Source: Argyresthia goedartella
Taxonomy: Eukaryota > Arthropoda > Insecta > Lepidoptera > Argyresthiidae
Assembly (NCBI GenBank): GCA_949825045.1
Contig: OX463829.1
Coordinates: forward strand, 9,424,001-9,488,000
DNA: 64,000 nt
Direction of reading: 5' to 3'
The notes under the pieces were generated by a model. The model was not told where the DNA came from. It did not search any database and was given only the letters and a program-made list of their open reading frames with translations. The position numbers and the translations under genes were made by a program. This document shows positions 11,416-19,763 of this stretch, in pieces. The first letter of the stretch is position 1, and each line of letters starts with the position of its first letter.

Positions 11416-11422
11416 GGGGGAG
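11414..11422 (+). promoter_or_regulatory. Polypurine tract for plus-strand priming
   Basis: GAGGGGGAG lies just upstream of the right LTR (three bases separate them) and overlaps the pol stop codon. The position is as expected for the plus-strand primer of an LTR retrotransposon. Confidence 0.8.
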
Positions 11423-11425
11423 CAC

Positions 11426-11669
11426 TGTAGCAGCATCGACACAGCGACTCATACTGAAGATCGAGAGGCGCGGCCCGGTTTATTATATGGTGTGAGACAG
11501 CCTATCATGCATTCCACTCGCACCCTCCGCACATCGTAATCGCCTTGCGCGATCCTTACAGGGTCAGCTATTTTGTATATATTGCATTATAATATTAAAT
11601 AAACTGTCTCAGTTCGCAAATAGCAAAGCATAGTTTTTATTCATCAGCTACAGCATTCCCGCCTCAACA
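11426..11669 (+). repeat. Right LTR of the Gypsy element
   Basis: 244 bp, matching the left LTR by eye with no visible difference. It is followed immediately by the second copy of the CTGT target duplication (11670-11673). The transposase frame resumes at 11674. Confidence 0.95.
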
Positions 11670-11673
11670 CTGT

Positions 11674-12197
11674 TGCATCATCTATGGGTGTTCATTGGAT
11701 GTCCATCTATAGAATTCTGAAAGAGAAAGAAACTAAAAATGTTTTAAATTCACCCAAAAAAACAAGAAAACGTACTTTCATTGTAGACACAATCGACGAC
11801 TTAACTAAATGTGCTATAAGAAGAAAAGTTCACGATTTATTTTCCCGAAATGAGATACCGACATTGGACAAAATAATGAATTCAATAAATGAAGATGGTA
11901 CTTTGGGGACATTCAAAAGATCAACACTTCATAAAATCCTTAAAATGATTGGATTTAGGTACATTAAAAGATGCAGGAACAGCTTATTGATTGATCGTGA
12001 CGACATATTTTTTTGGCGGAGGAATTATTTGCGGACAATGAAAATGGCAAGAGAAGAAAAGAAAAAAATATATTACTTGGATGAGACTTGGCTCAATGAA
12101 GGCCATACTACTACAAACGTATGGACTGATACAAATGTGAAAAATAAACGCGACGCATTCCTTGATGGCCTGACAACTGGATTAAAAAATCCTTCCG
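11674..12197 (+). pseudogene. DD82E transposase, exon 1, 3' part (after Gypsy insertion)
   Basis: This part continues the codon broken at 7100, in frame and with no base lost (ignoring the insertion and its duplicated CTGT). It encodes the rest of the helix-turn-helix region (VHWMSIYRILKEKE) and the first catalytic aspartate, D186 of the reconstructed numbering, in YYLDETWLNEGHT. It ends in a splice donor: the last exon base is 12197, followed by GTAAGT. On its own the remnant would start at the internal ATG at 11684. Confidence 0.85.
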
Positions 12198-12380
12198 GTA
12201 AGTTCTTTAACATAATTCCATTGTTAAAACTGTCTTTGTCATTAATGCAATTCTTTGAAAAGGTTTGAATGTACCTGAGCGATCCTTAATTGGCGGCACT
12301 TATTGTTTGTTATGTTATCTTAAACTGTGTGAGCGTTAACTTTGTATCAGATCATTCAATACAATTTTTTATTGTTCCAG
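12198..12380 (+). other. Intron of the DD82E transposase gene (183 bp)
   Basis: GTAAGT at the 5' end and a T-rich tract with TTCCAG at the 3' end. The intron is phase 1. The g at 12197 joins GA at 12381-12382 to make a glycine codon, giving an unbroken frame across the join (...NPSG-KGKRLII...). The unspliced sequence has stop codons in the frame. Splicing is inferred from sequence only. Confidence 0.85.
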
Positions 12381-13063
12381 GAAAAGGAAAAAGGTTAATA
12401 ATTACTCATATTGGAAGTGATGATGGATTTGTAGAAGGGGGCTTACACGTGTTCGAGTCAAAAAAGCAAGGAGATTACCATCAAGATATGAATGCCGAAG
12501 TGTTTGAGAATTGGTTCAAAAATATTCTTGAAAAGTTACATGATAATTGTATTATTGTAATGGACAACGCTTCGTACCACTCAAGAAAAGTAGAGCAAAT
12601 TCCGACTGAAAAAAATAAAAAACAAGAGATAATTAATTGGTTGAAAGAAAAACAAATCCCCTTTCAGGATGATTTATTAAAACGAGAGCTACTGAATATC
12701 GTAAAAAATCATAAGGAGCAGTACGAGGCGCGTGTCGTAGACGAAATGGCGAAAGCTAAAAATAAAACTGTGGTACGACTTCCGCCGTATCACTGCGAAT
12801 TAAATCCGATAGAGTTGATCTGGGCTCAAGTTAAAGGACATGTCGCATCCCGCAACAAAACATACAAGATGGCAGAATTAAAAATTTTATTAAACAACTC
12901 AATTCAAAATATTGACGCTGCAAAATGGAAAAAATGCATAAAACATGTCGAAGAGATAGTAGAACCGAAAATGAATGCCTTGGACAGAAATGTGGAAACA
13001 ATGACCGAAACATTCATAATAAACGTGGGAAGTGACAGCGACAGTAGTGATACGTCGGAATAA
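12381..13063 (+). pseudogene. DD82E transposase, exon 2 (catalytic core, C-terminus)
   Basis: Exon 2 carries the second aspartate (D286, IVMDNASYHS) and the third acidic residue (E369, LNPIELIW) with exactly 82 residues between them. The segment between them is enlarged and Lys/Glu-rich, whereas Tc1/mariner enzymes have 34-41 residues there. The frame ends in an acidic, Ser-rich tail (SDSDSSDTSE) at 13063. Summed with exon 1 the protein is 451 residues with no internal stop. The exon itself is undamaged; the gene is called a pseudogene only because of the insertion in exon 1. Confidence 0.88.
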
Positions 13064-13307
13064 TTTAATTAATTGTATATGTTAAACTATTTAAATATAC
13101 ATAATTTTATTTTAAAACATTGTCTTAATATTTTTCTTTCTTTCTCTAAGTTCAATACAAAATACTTAAGTGGTTTTAGTGCTTACTATTGAGCGCACAA
13201 AATCATCGCATATGAACACACCTTAACTTTTTATCAGTATAGTTGACGCCCACTCACCTTTTTGTGTCCTTATCTTTTGTAAGGGATTGTGCGACAGAGA
13301 CAATGCT

Positions 13308-13335
13308 CTATTAACTCGTTTCGGTGGATAGAGTT
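13308..13335 (-). repeat. Right terminal inverted repeat of DD82E transposon
   Basis: Reverse complement of 6653-6679 over 27 bases (13308-13334), followed by TA at 13336-13337. Its transposon-internal neighbour at 13213-13227 is the partner of the left subterminal repeat. Confidence 0.9.
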
Positions 13336-13659
13336 TAGTACTTTTGCGAAGGCCACGAATGGTTTCCGCGCGAATTTTTTGGCGCTTAATATTAAGCTTG
13401 CTCACAGAGGGGCCCTCTAATTTTAGGCCTGTTTCGCACCTGTGTCTCTTTATTCGCAAGTCAACGCACGGTTGATTAATACATCCTATGTCTATAAATA
13501 AATCGATGAGCCAACTCCATGATCGTGGGGCTAGTTACGTCCAAAACCAGACGAGGTACGATCGCATCGCAACGCCTTAGCTGTTTATAAGTAGACCCGT
13601 TTTCGCACTTATAGCGAAACGACATTGCTAGAATTAAGATAAACGCTAAGATAAAAGAC

Positions 13660-13730
13660 ACAAAGGCGAGCTTATCTCTAATAAGAGATTTCTTCCAGCA
13701 AACCAGGGTTGGACAGAAGTAGATCAAACG
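13660..13730 (-). repeat. LINE 3' tail fragment with conserved stem-loop (copy 1)
   Basis: Holds the phrase AGGCGAGCTTATCTCTAA followed by TAAGAGATTTCTTCCAGCA. The core ATCTCTTATTAGAGAT (minus strand) is a hairpin. Related sequence occurs at about 16974, 51975 and 58262. I associate this stem-loop tail with CR1/L2-type lepidopteran LINEs; that part is memory. The copy is 5'-truncated, leaving only the tail. Confidence 0.6.
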
Positions 13731-13739
13731 GGGAAGAAC

Positions 13740-15034
13740 TATGCATACAAATAGAATCATATTATTTATGTAATATCCTTACATATTTATATATCTAAAA
13801 TACTAACTACTGAATTAGTTGTTAGTTCAATTCGCGCTGGACTAAAAAACGCAAAAAATAAATGACATGATAATGATATAAGGTAGAGGCGTAGAAATTT
13901 ACTTTATTTGTTATTATTTATGGAACTACCCGAATCATAATTATCAAAAATTAAAGAAACTGCAATTTGAGACTTTACTATGAGTCGTTGGTTGATTTCA
14001 GGTATTCTCGGTATTTTAGTAAACAGGAAGCATGATTGCGTGGGAAGGCACAAATGCGGCGTAGTAAACCTTATATGTTATATACAATGGGACCAGAATA
14101 CCAGTAAAACCCGACCACAACCAGCAGACGCCAGGATTCCTGGCCATACGCCTTCAGAGAATAATAAACTATAAAGTACAGTCATTGGAAAATGAACATG
14201 GCCCGAGTCCTTCGACAACATAATACAGCATTTGCAAGTCGACATTCCAAGACCCAATCAAAATGACTCGAAAAAATCCTCGCAATCCAACGTCAAATGT
14301 TTACAAAAAATCTAGATAGAGAGCGCAAAAAGGCAATCGTTTTCGTGAATGCTAAACGCTACCCCAAAAATGCCAAAGTACCTACTACTGGAGTAGATCT
14401 AATTGCCCCACTAAGGGGGGTGAGGCGACACAGTTTTTTGCAAAGTCACGCGAGGCACACACTCCAAAGTGACAAGTTGGGGCAATTCGGGTCGTCGATC
14501 CGAAAGTGTTTACCCGAATGGCCGGAGTCGATTTAGACGCGGCTTCGTTGAAGTAGGAACACTTTGGCCTGTTTGTTTTAGTTCTCTTCTGATATTTTTT
14601 ATTGGCTTTCGCTTCGATCTCATTTTCTTTCATTTTGAAGTTGAAGATAGTGCCATGCAAGCTTGAGGGGAAAAAGATGCATGATCGTGGTGGGTGCATC
14701 CACATTATGGAGCTCTAGCTGGATGCCATGAACGAATGCGAAACTGTACTAAATATGAAAATCCCCGCGAGGACGACGTTTACTAGGTACGAAAACTGAC
14801 GCGCAGTTGGCATTGAAAACTATTTCAATGATAATTAACATGAAGTTACAAATAAACGTCGGAAGGTAAAAGACTGTGCAAAGTCCAATGACCTTACCAG
14901 CCGATGCAAGGTTCCAGTTAATTGATAATAGCATCGTTTAGTCATAGCAACATGCTGTCAACATACCAAACAATTTACTTGTTGCCGTAGGCTTCAGTTA
15001 TCAAACTGCCTAGGTATCATGAAAACGTAAAAGC
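13740..15034. other. No recognised feature
   Basis: Unassigned sequence. Short open frames near 13980, 14300 and 14400 have no motif I recognise. Confidence 0.5.
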
Positions 15035-15086
15035 AGACAGTATGTATGTCTAGTCTATATCTTAGACTAGACATAACATACTGTCT
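15035..15086. repeat. Strong hairpin
   Basis: A 13-bp perfect stem (15045-15057 with 15063-15075, TATGTCTAGTCTA and its complement) around a 5-base loop. Allowing one unpaired base, it extends to about 23 bp (15035-15057 with 15063-15086). No coding or RNA-gene context is visible. Confidence 0.85.
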
Positions 15087-15375
15087 AGTCTATGTCATAA
15101 CTGTTGTAATGTCAAAAATGAAGCAGAAATGTATGGGCATTTTTTTGCGTATGTAACGTAATTGATTCGACCAAAAATTAAGTGATTGTTTTGAAACCAA
15201 AAATATTTCACGACTTTCTAAAAAAAACTAGAGTTTGTATTTTAATTAGTTTATCCAGTAAAACAACTTTTACCTAGCTATTGCTGGTAGCAAATTCAAT
15301 GTCATAATATTGTGGTTTTATATAAAATCTGGCAAATTTAACATCCTTTATTACATTAATCTTAAACATTAACCG

Positions 15376-15490
15376 TGTTATCACAAAACAAAATACACAT
15401 AGTTTAACCTCAAAACAAAAAATGTCAAATCCTATACATTTTTGTCTGAAGCAAGTGTTGCACAGGAGCTATTTTTTTGTGGTAAAACCT
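15376..15490 (-). repeat. Dispersed ~115-bp repeat, copy A
   Basis: Shares with 32921-33042, 40589-40695 and 56680-56790 the phrases CACATAGTTTAACCTCAAAAC, TACATTTTTGTCT and a terminal TTTTTTTGTGG. This copy is on the minus strand relative to the two middle ones. There are no obvious terminal inverted repeats, so a SINE-like or decayed MITE origin is possible. Confidence 0.75.
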
Positions 15491-16425
15491 AAAGCGTTTT
15501 CAAAAATATCCAATTTGTTGCATATTAGTAACACTGCATATGCTAAGAAGAATCTTCCTTGACGTAACTTTTAGGGACTTTTCACTTCAAATATGATATC
15601 TCTTACTAGCTGACTTGACAGATGTCGTTCTGTCAAAAGCTACCAACGCCATCTATCGCCAGAAGCAGAACTGAACCAAAGATTTTTCGATTTTTCGGCT
15701 GTTCTAAAAACATTTTTTCGTAAAAACCTTCCTTAAACTTCAATGAACAGTTTCAAAAAAAGTTCATCTACATGTTCTACAACCGCTTGCGAGTTTTGTG
15801 CTTACATTTTGGGATTAATTTGCTTAGATTTGCATTCACACGATATAGTTTATATACAGCATAGAGTTTAAGATATTGTATAGGCTATGCCTTTATAATA
15901 CTTTTAGTAGCCCTTCACATCCTCCCGGGTAGTGCTACGGAGCAACAAATCAGCACTAACATTTCCAGGTTCTAGAGCACTTGTCCAAATACATAACACA
16001 CTATCAAACACGTGACATTGGCGAAATTGGCCTAGTTACGCCTCGCAGCGTATTAGACCACCATTAATTAAGAAATTGAATACTTTTCGTATGCTCACAT
16101 TGCATATTTTTTTTCAGAAAAACAAATAAAACGTTGATTGCATAAAGGTAAGGCAACATGGATAACTAAAGTTCCGCTACAAGAAAAGATCAGCTTGTGT
16201 TCTGACAAACGGGACCGAGTGGTTCGACCCTCAGAAGACAAATTATGAAGTCGTGCCTTTTCCCAGATGAGGTGGCAGAGGCTCCCAGTCTGATAAATCA
16301 CACACATCGTCGAACAACCCCGAGTTGCGTTTTTCATAAAAGGTGTTTTTTTCCTGGTGTTTCGACTGCCGAACCGAACATTCCGGTCCCATGGGACGGT
16401 ACACCTATATGGACAAATCAAGCTC
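15491..16425. other. No recognised feature, apart from a short shared phrase
   Basis: No recognisable coding motif. A short phrase CAGATGAGGTGGCAGAGGC at 16265-16283 is shared with the tandem repeat at 33528-33695, so this stretch may hold an old retroposon piece. A 131-codon open frame on the minus strand (16095-16490) has no motif and overlaps that repeat. Confidence 0.45.
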
Positions 16426-16471
16426 ATTGTAAACCAAGCCAGATCAATGATGATTAGGCTTGGTTTACAAT
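16426..16471. repeat. 15-bp perfect inverted repeat
   Basis: 16426-16440 (ATTGTAAACCAAGCC) pairs with 16457-16471 around a 16-base loop. No neighbouring gene explains it. Confidence 0.85.
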
Positions 16472-16621
16472 AATCATTAAATAACGTCACATTTTGTGTC
16501 CCGCTAATACATCAGGTATCGTAAGGGATGACGCCGAGGAGCCGTGAAAACTCAGAAAGATTTACCTTATTCCGTATTCAATTCTATTATAATCTATAAT
16601 TTAAAGGTGGCATGGCTTATG

Positions 16622-17045
16622 GTTAAGCAATACAGTCAGAGATCAAGTATGCTTTCAATTGAATAAATCCTATGTATTTAAGAAACAAATAAAATGAATG
16701 AAAACTTAATTGCACAAAACAAACATACAGAGACAACACAAAGAAAAATATATGTACAATCGAACCAACTGAATCATGACCCACTTGCCTGATAATTCGT
16801 TTGAAACTTTCAAACTTGTAAGATCTATCTAAATGTCAGTGTCGAATCAAATGATAACAAGTTCGTTACCAAGGAAATAAACCTTCAAGCGAATTTCGAC
16901 CTACTTGCATTTAAGGGGTTTAGCAAAATAAGCTTATGGTGGGTCATGATTCAGATGGTTCGATAGTACAAGAGGCGCGCTTATCTCTATAAAAAAGATT
17001 TCTACCAGCAAACCCAGATAGGAAAGGATAGTGGATTGTGAGAGC
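16622..17045 (-). repeat. LINE 3' tail fragment (copy 2), interrupted by a MITE
   Basis: The stem-loop tail GCGCGCTTATCTCTAT...AGATTTCTACCAGCAAACC at 16973-17020 is related to copies at 13660, 51975 and 58262. The sequence left of the MITE (16622-16756) looks like the AT-rich end of the same retroposon. The MITE (16757-16966) sits between the two parts with TA on each side, so the LINE fragment was there first. Confidence 0.5.
16757..16966. mobile_element. 210-bp MITE with TA target duplication (copy 1)
   Basis: Terminal inverted repeats of about 27 bp start CAATCGAACCAACTGAATC on the left and CTATCGAACCATCTGAATC (reverse complement) on the right. TA flanks both ends (16755-16756 and 16967-16968). 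It contains no coding capacity. Copy 2 at 55825-56034 has the same length and only a handful of differences. TA flanks imply mobilisation by a Tc1/mariner-type transposase, but its ends do not match the mariner or DD82E ends in this window. Confidence 0.88.
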
Positions 17046-17535
17046 AAATATATAAAAAAACAGTGATGGGGCAAGGTTATTTCCGAAGAGCGAAAAAAAA
17101 TGGCCGTATTTCTTTTCCTACAGAGAGGTATTTATTCATCGACAAACAAATCATGCCTATTTGTAACTAATATTCAGTCACACATACCCCGAGCGTAAGC
17201 AATATGACGTTCACAATTTAGAAATGGTGCAATAGTACTGAAAACATTGCGTCATTGAGCATAACAAATAACAGTTACATAACCAGCTACTTACTAAACC
17301 AGTATCCAGCACTGAAGCGACGACGAATGGTAAAGTATCATATGAACGAGAATAATATCATTTTAATTTCACCCTAGTGAAAAAGTTTATTCTCTACAGT
17401 AAATTGCGTGAGCAAATTAGGGGTCAGGTATTCGTTAAATTATAAAACGAAATTGGAGAGCTCTGTGAAATTAGCGGTACAAAGTCATAGAAAACGGGGC
17501 TCAAATTCAGGGGATTTTGAGCTTATTTTGAGCTC

Positions 17536-19136
17536 CCAGAATACGAAGTTTCAGAATTTGAGCTCGAGCGGTTTTCTAAAAAAACGCAGTAAATCACCAG
17601 CAGTGCAAAGTCCGAGTAGAGAGGTGAAACTCGCAGCGCATTTGGGCATGATTTTGAGCTCCACGAATATGCAATCAGAACTTCTCTAACTTACGTAGTT
17701 TGCGAGAAAAAAAATAAAACCATTTACACAACAATATCATCTAGATAGATAAAATTTATGTCTTTATTATTTTTATCGAAACCACTAGAGCTAGAAATCT
17801 GGAATTTCGTATTCTGGTATCAATAAGTCTTTTCTATATATGCCGCAAATTTCAACTCTCTGTTCTGTAAATTCGCGACATTTTCAACTAGAGGGTACTT
17901 GAAGGTATCCGTGAACCTATTTTTTTAAATATTAAACACCTTGAAATTAATAGAAAACGGGGCTCAAATTCAGGGCATTGCAAGCTTATGTTAAGCTCCC
18001 AGAATACTAAGTTACAGAATTTGAGCTCAAGCGGTTTTCGAAAAAAACGCAATAAAACACCAGCAGTACAAAGTCTGAGTAGAGAGGTCAAACTCGCAGC
18101 GTATTTGAGTATGATTTTGAGCTCCCAGAATATGTAATCAGAACTTCTCTGACTTTCGTAGTTTGCGAGAGAAAAATAAAAACCATTTACACAACAATAT
18201 CATCTAGATAAATACAATTGATACGTTTTTACACTTTTTATCGAAACCACTAGAGCTAGAAATCTGAAATTTCGTATACTGGAATCTCTAAGTCTTTTCA
18301 ATGTCAACTCGCGACATTTTCAACTAGAGAGTACTTGAAGGTATCCATGAAGCTGTATTTTTAAATATTAACACCTATAAAGTCATAGAAAACGGGACTC
18401 TAATTCAGCTTATGTTAAGCTCCCAGAATACGAAGTTTCAGAATTTGAGCTCAACCGTAATAAAACATCTAGTTGTAAGTATAACTCCAATTGAGTGAGT
18501 GAGTCCAGCCTTAGAAGTGATTTTATGTCTAAAATGTAAAAAGTGATTTGTTAGTGATACTTAAAGCTTCTATTATTTTTACGTAGTTCATGTTTAAGTA
18601 TTCAATCAATATTATTGCACACATAATCTGTGATTGTAGAACTACATAGAACGATTAGTGTAGAAATTTGATTTTCTGTGATGTTATTAAGGGAGATTTT
18701 ATGTCAATACGTAAAAAATTATCAGCGATACCACTTTTAAATATCTTATACTTATGATTTATCGGATACAAAATAGGATACAGTTACAGTTTTTTACGAG
18801 AATATGTGTATTTACATATATATAAAAGGCTTAGAGATTCCAGAATACGAAATTTCAGATTTCTAGCTTTAATGGTTTCGATAAAAGTGTAAAAACATAT
18901 GAATTTCATCTATCTAGATGATATTGTTGTGTAAATGGTTTTTATGTTTTTCTCGCAAACTACGAAAGTTAGAGAAGATCTGATTACATATTATGGGAGC
19001 TCAAAATCATGCTCAAAAACGCTGTGAGTTTCACCTCTCTACTCGGACTTTGTACTGCTGTTGTTTTATTTCGTTTTTTTTTTTTCGAAAACCGCTCGAG
19101 CTCAAATTCTGAAACTTCGTATTCTGGGAGCTCAAA
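17536..19136. repeat. Array of three related ~285-bp inverted-repeat units
   Basis: Units at 17536-17817 and 17999-18282 are direct, and 18840-19136 is inverted. A half-unit lies at 18419-18459. Each unit starts CCAGAATACGAA-like and ends with its reverse complement, forming imperfect terminal repeats of about 40 bp that include GAGCTCGAGCGG or AGAGCTAG variants. The direct units sit in a larger period of 463 bp marked by AGAAAACGGGGCTCAAATTC at 17489 and 17952 and a variant at 18387. Open frames across the array are by-products of the repeat. It may be a multi-copy MITE cluster or a nascent satellite. Confidence 0.8.
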
Positions 19137-19240
19137 ATAAGCTCAAAATGCCCTGAATTAGTTATACATCTCAATTTAGTTTGATCTACGATTGATCTGT
19201 CTGTCTGTATGTTGTGGAAGAAATCCAATATCATTCTTAT

Positions 19241-19334
19241 TTATAAAAAGGGGAATTATAAAACGATCGAATAAAAAACTAATTGAGCGAATGACCATGA
19301 ACAGCGGAAATACTTGGAATGAGCGGAAAAAAGA
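19241..19334 (+). repeat. Dispersed repeat, copy 1 (with 50338-50432)
   Basis: Shares the phrases CGAATAAAAAACTAATTGAG and GAATGACCATGAACAGCGG, with small differences, with 50338-50432 in the same orientation. No coding capacity or clear ends are seen. Confidence 0.7.
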
Positions 19335-19502
19335 CTAAATTGAGCATTTTTTTTATTAATAATAAAATCCAGAACGAGCTTACAAAAAGTGGGCATTTCA
19401 GATATTAAAATTCTAGCCGTGCGAGCAAATTACTAAGTGAGCGACTAGAAATACAGAGAAGGCAACTTCAATAACGGAACACAGACAGCCAAATTTGGCT
19501 AG

Positions 19503-19634
19503 AGTAGGTAATTGTGGCTAAATTTCAATTAAATTATAGGTTAGGTTAGAACTTAGAAGAAGCAACCCCGGAGTAGGTTATTGTGGCTAATTGGGTTATA
19601 GGTTAGGTTGGAACTTAGAAGAAGCAACCCCGGA
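19503..19634 (+). repeat. Tandem duplication of a ~66-bp unit
   Basis: Two adjacent units, 19503-19571 and 19572-19634, each run from AGTAGGT-ATTGTGGCTAA to TTAGAAGAAGCAACCCCGG. They differ by a 6-base length change and a few substitutions. Confidence 0.85.
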
Positions 19635-19763
19635 GCGTAGCAGAGCGGAGAGTATGCAAAGAAAAGCTTCTAATTTTGTATTTTAAGTAACTCAAATTAA
19701 TGTTTGTAAGTTGCTGTTCTGTTGATTTCTCGTCACTCGAAGTCAGTCGCACACTTAGTAATA

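Larger units (their letters stand above)
7101..11669 (+). mobile_element. Full-length Ty3/Gypsy LTR retrotransposon
   Basis: The 4569-bp element has two 244-bp LTRs (7101-7344 and 11426-11669) that begin TGTAG, end CAACA and show no difference when read side by side. A 4-bp target duplication, CTGT, lies at 7097-7100 and 11670-11673. A primer binding site follows the left LTR and a purine tract precedes the right one. It encodes Gag and a Pol in the order protease, reverse transcriptase, RNase H, integrase, which is the Gypsy order. There is no third (env-like) frame between pol and the right LTR. Identical LTRs imply a recent insertion. Confidence 0.97.
6652..13335 (+). mobile_element. DD82E Tc1/mariner-related DNA transposon, split by a Gypsy insertion
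   Basis: The element is bounded by inverted repeats (6653-6679 and 13308-13334, identical over 27 bp) and flanked by TA at 6650-6651 and 13336-13337, the target duplication typical of the IS630/Tc1/mariner group. A subterminal inverted repeat pairs 6719-6734 with 13213-13227, with one gap. The single gene is in two exons (6952-12197 minus the insertion, and 12381-13063). A Ty3/Gypsy element plus its 4-bp duplication (7101-11673) splits exon 1; without it the transposon would be 2111 bp. The transposase has 82 residues between the second and third catalytic residues. From memory, a DD82E family has been described under the name Sailor. I infer that this copy belongs to or near it. Confidence 0.88.

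Noticed and set aside
7101..11669. An endogenous retrovirus with an envelope gene
   Set aside because: Only ten bases separate the pol stop from the right LTR, so no env-like frame exists. It is an ordinary Gypsy retrotransposon.
11684..12268. A free-standing 194-residue gene
   Set aside because: It is the 3' part of exon 1 of the split DD82E transposase; its last 20 or so codons are intron.
12290..12380. Start of an independent 257-residue gene
   Set aside because: The first part of that frame lies in the intron. Protein similarity to the transposase starts at 12381.
17408..18091. Open frames of 93 and 67 codons with shared peptide strings
   Set aside because: They are by-products of the inverted-repeat array, read on both strands.
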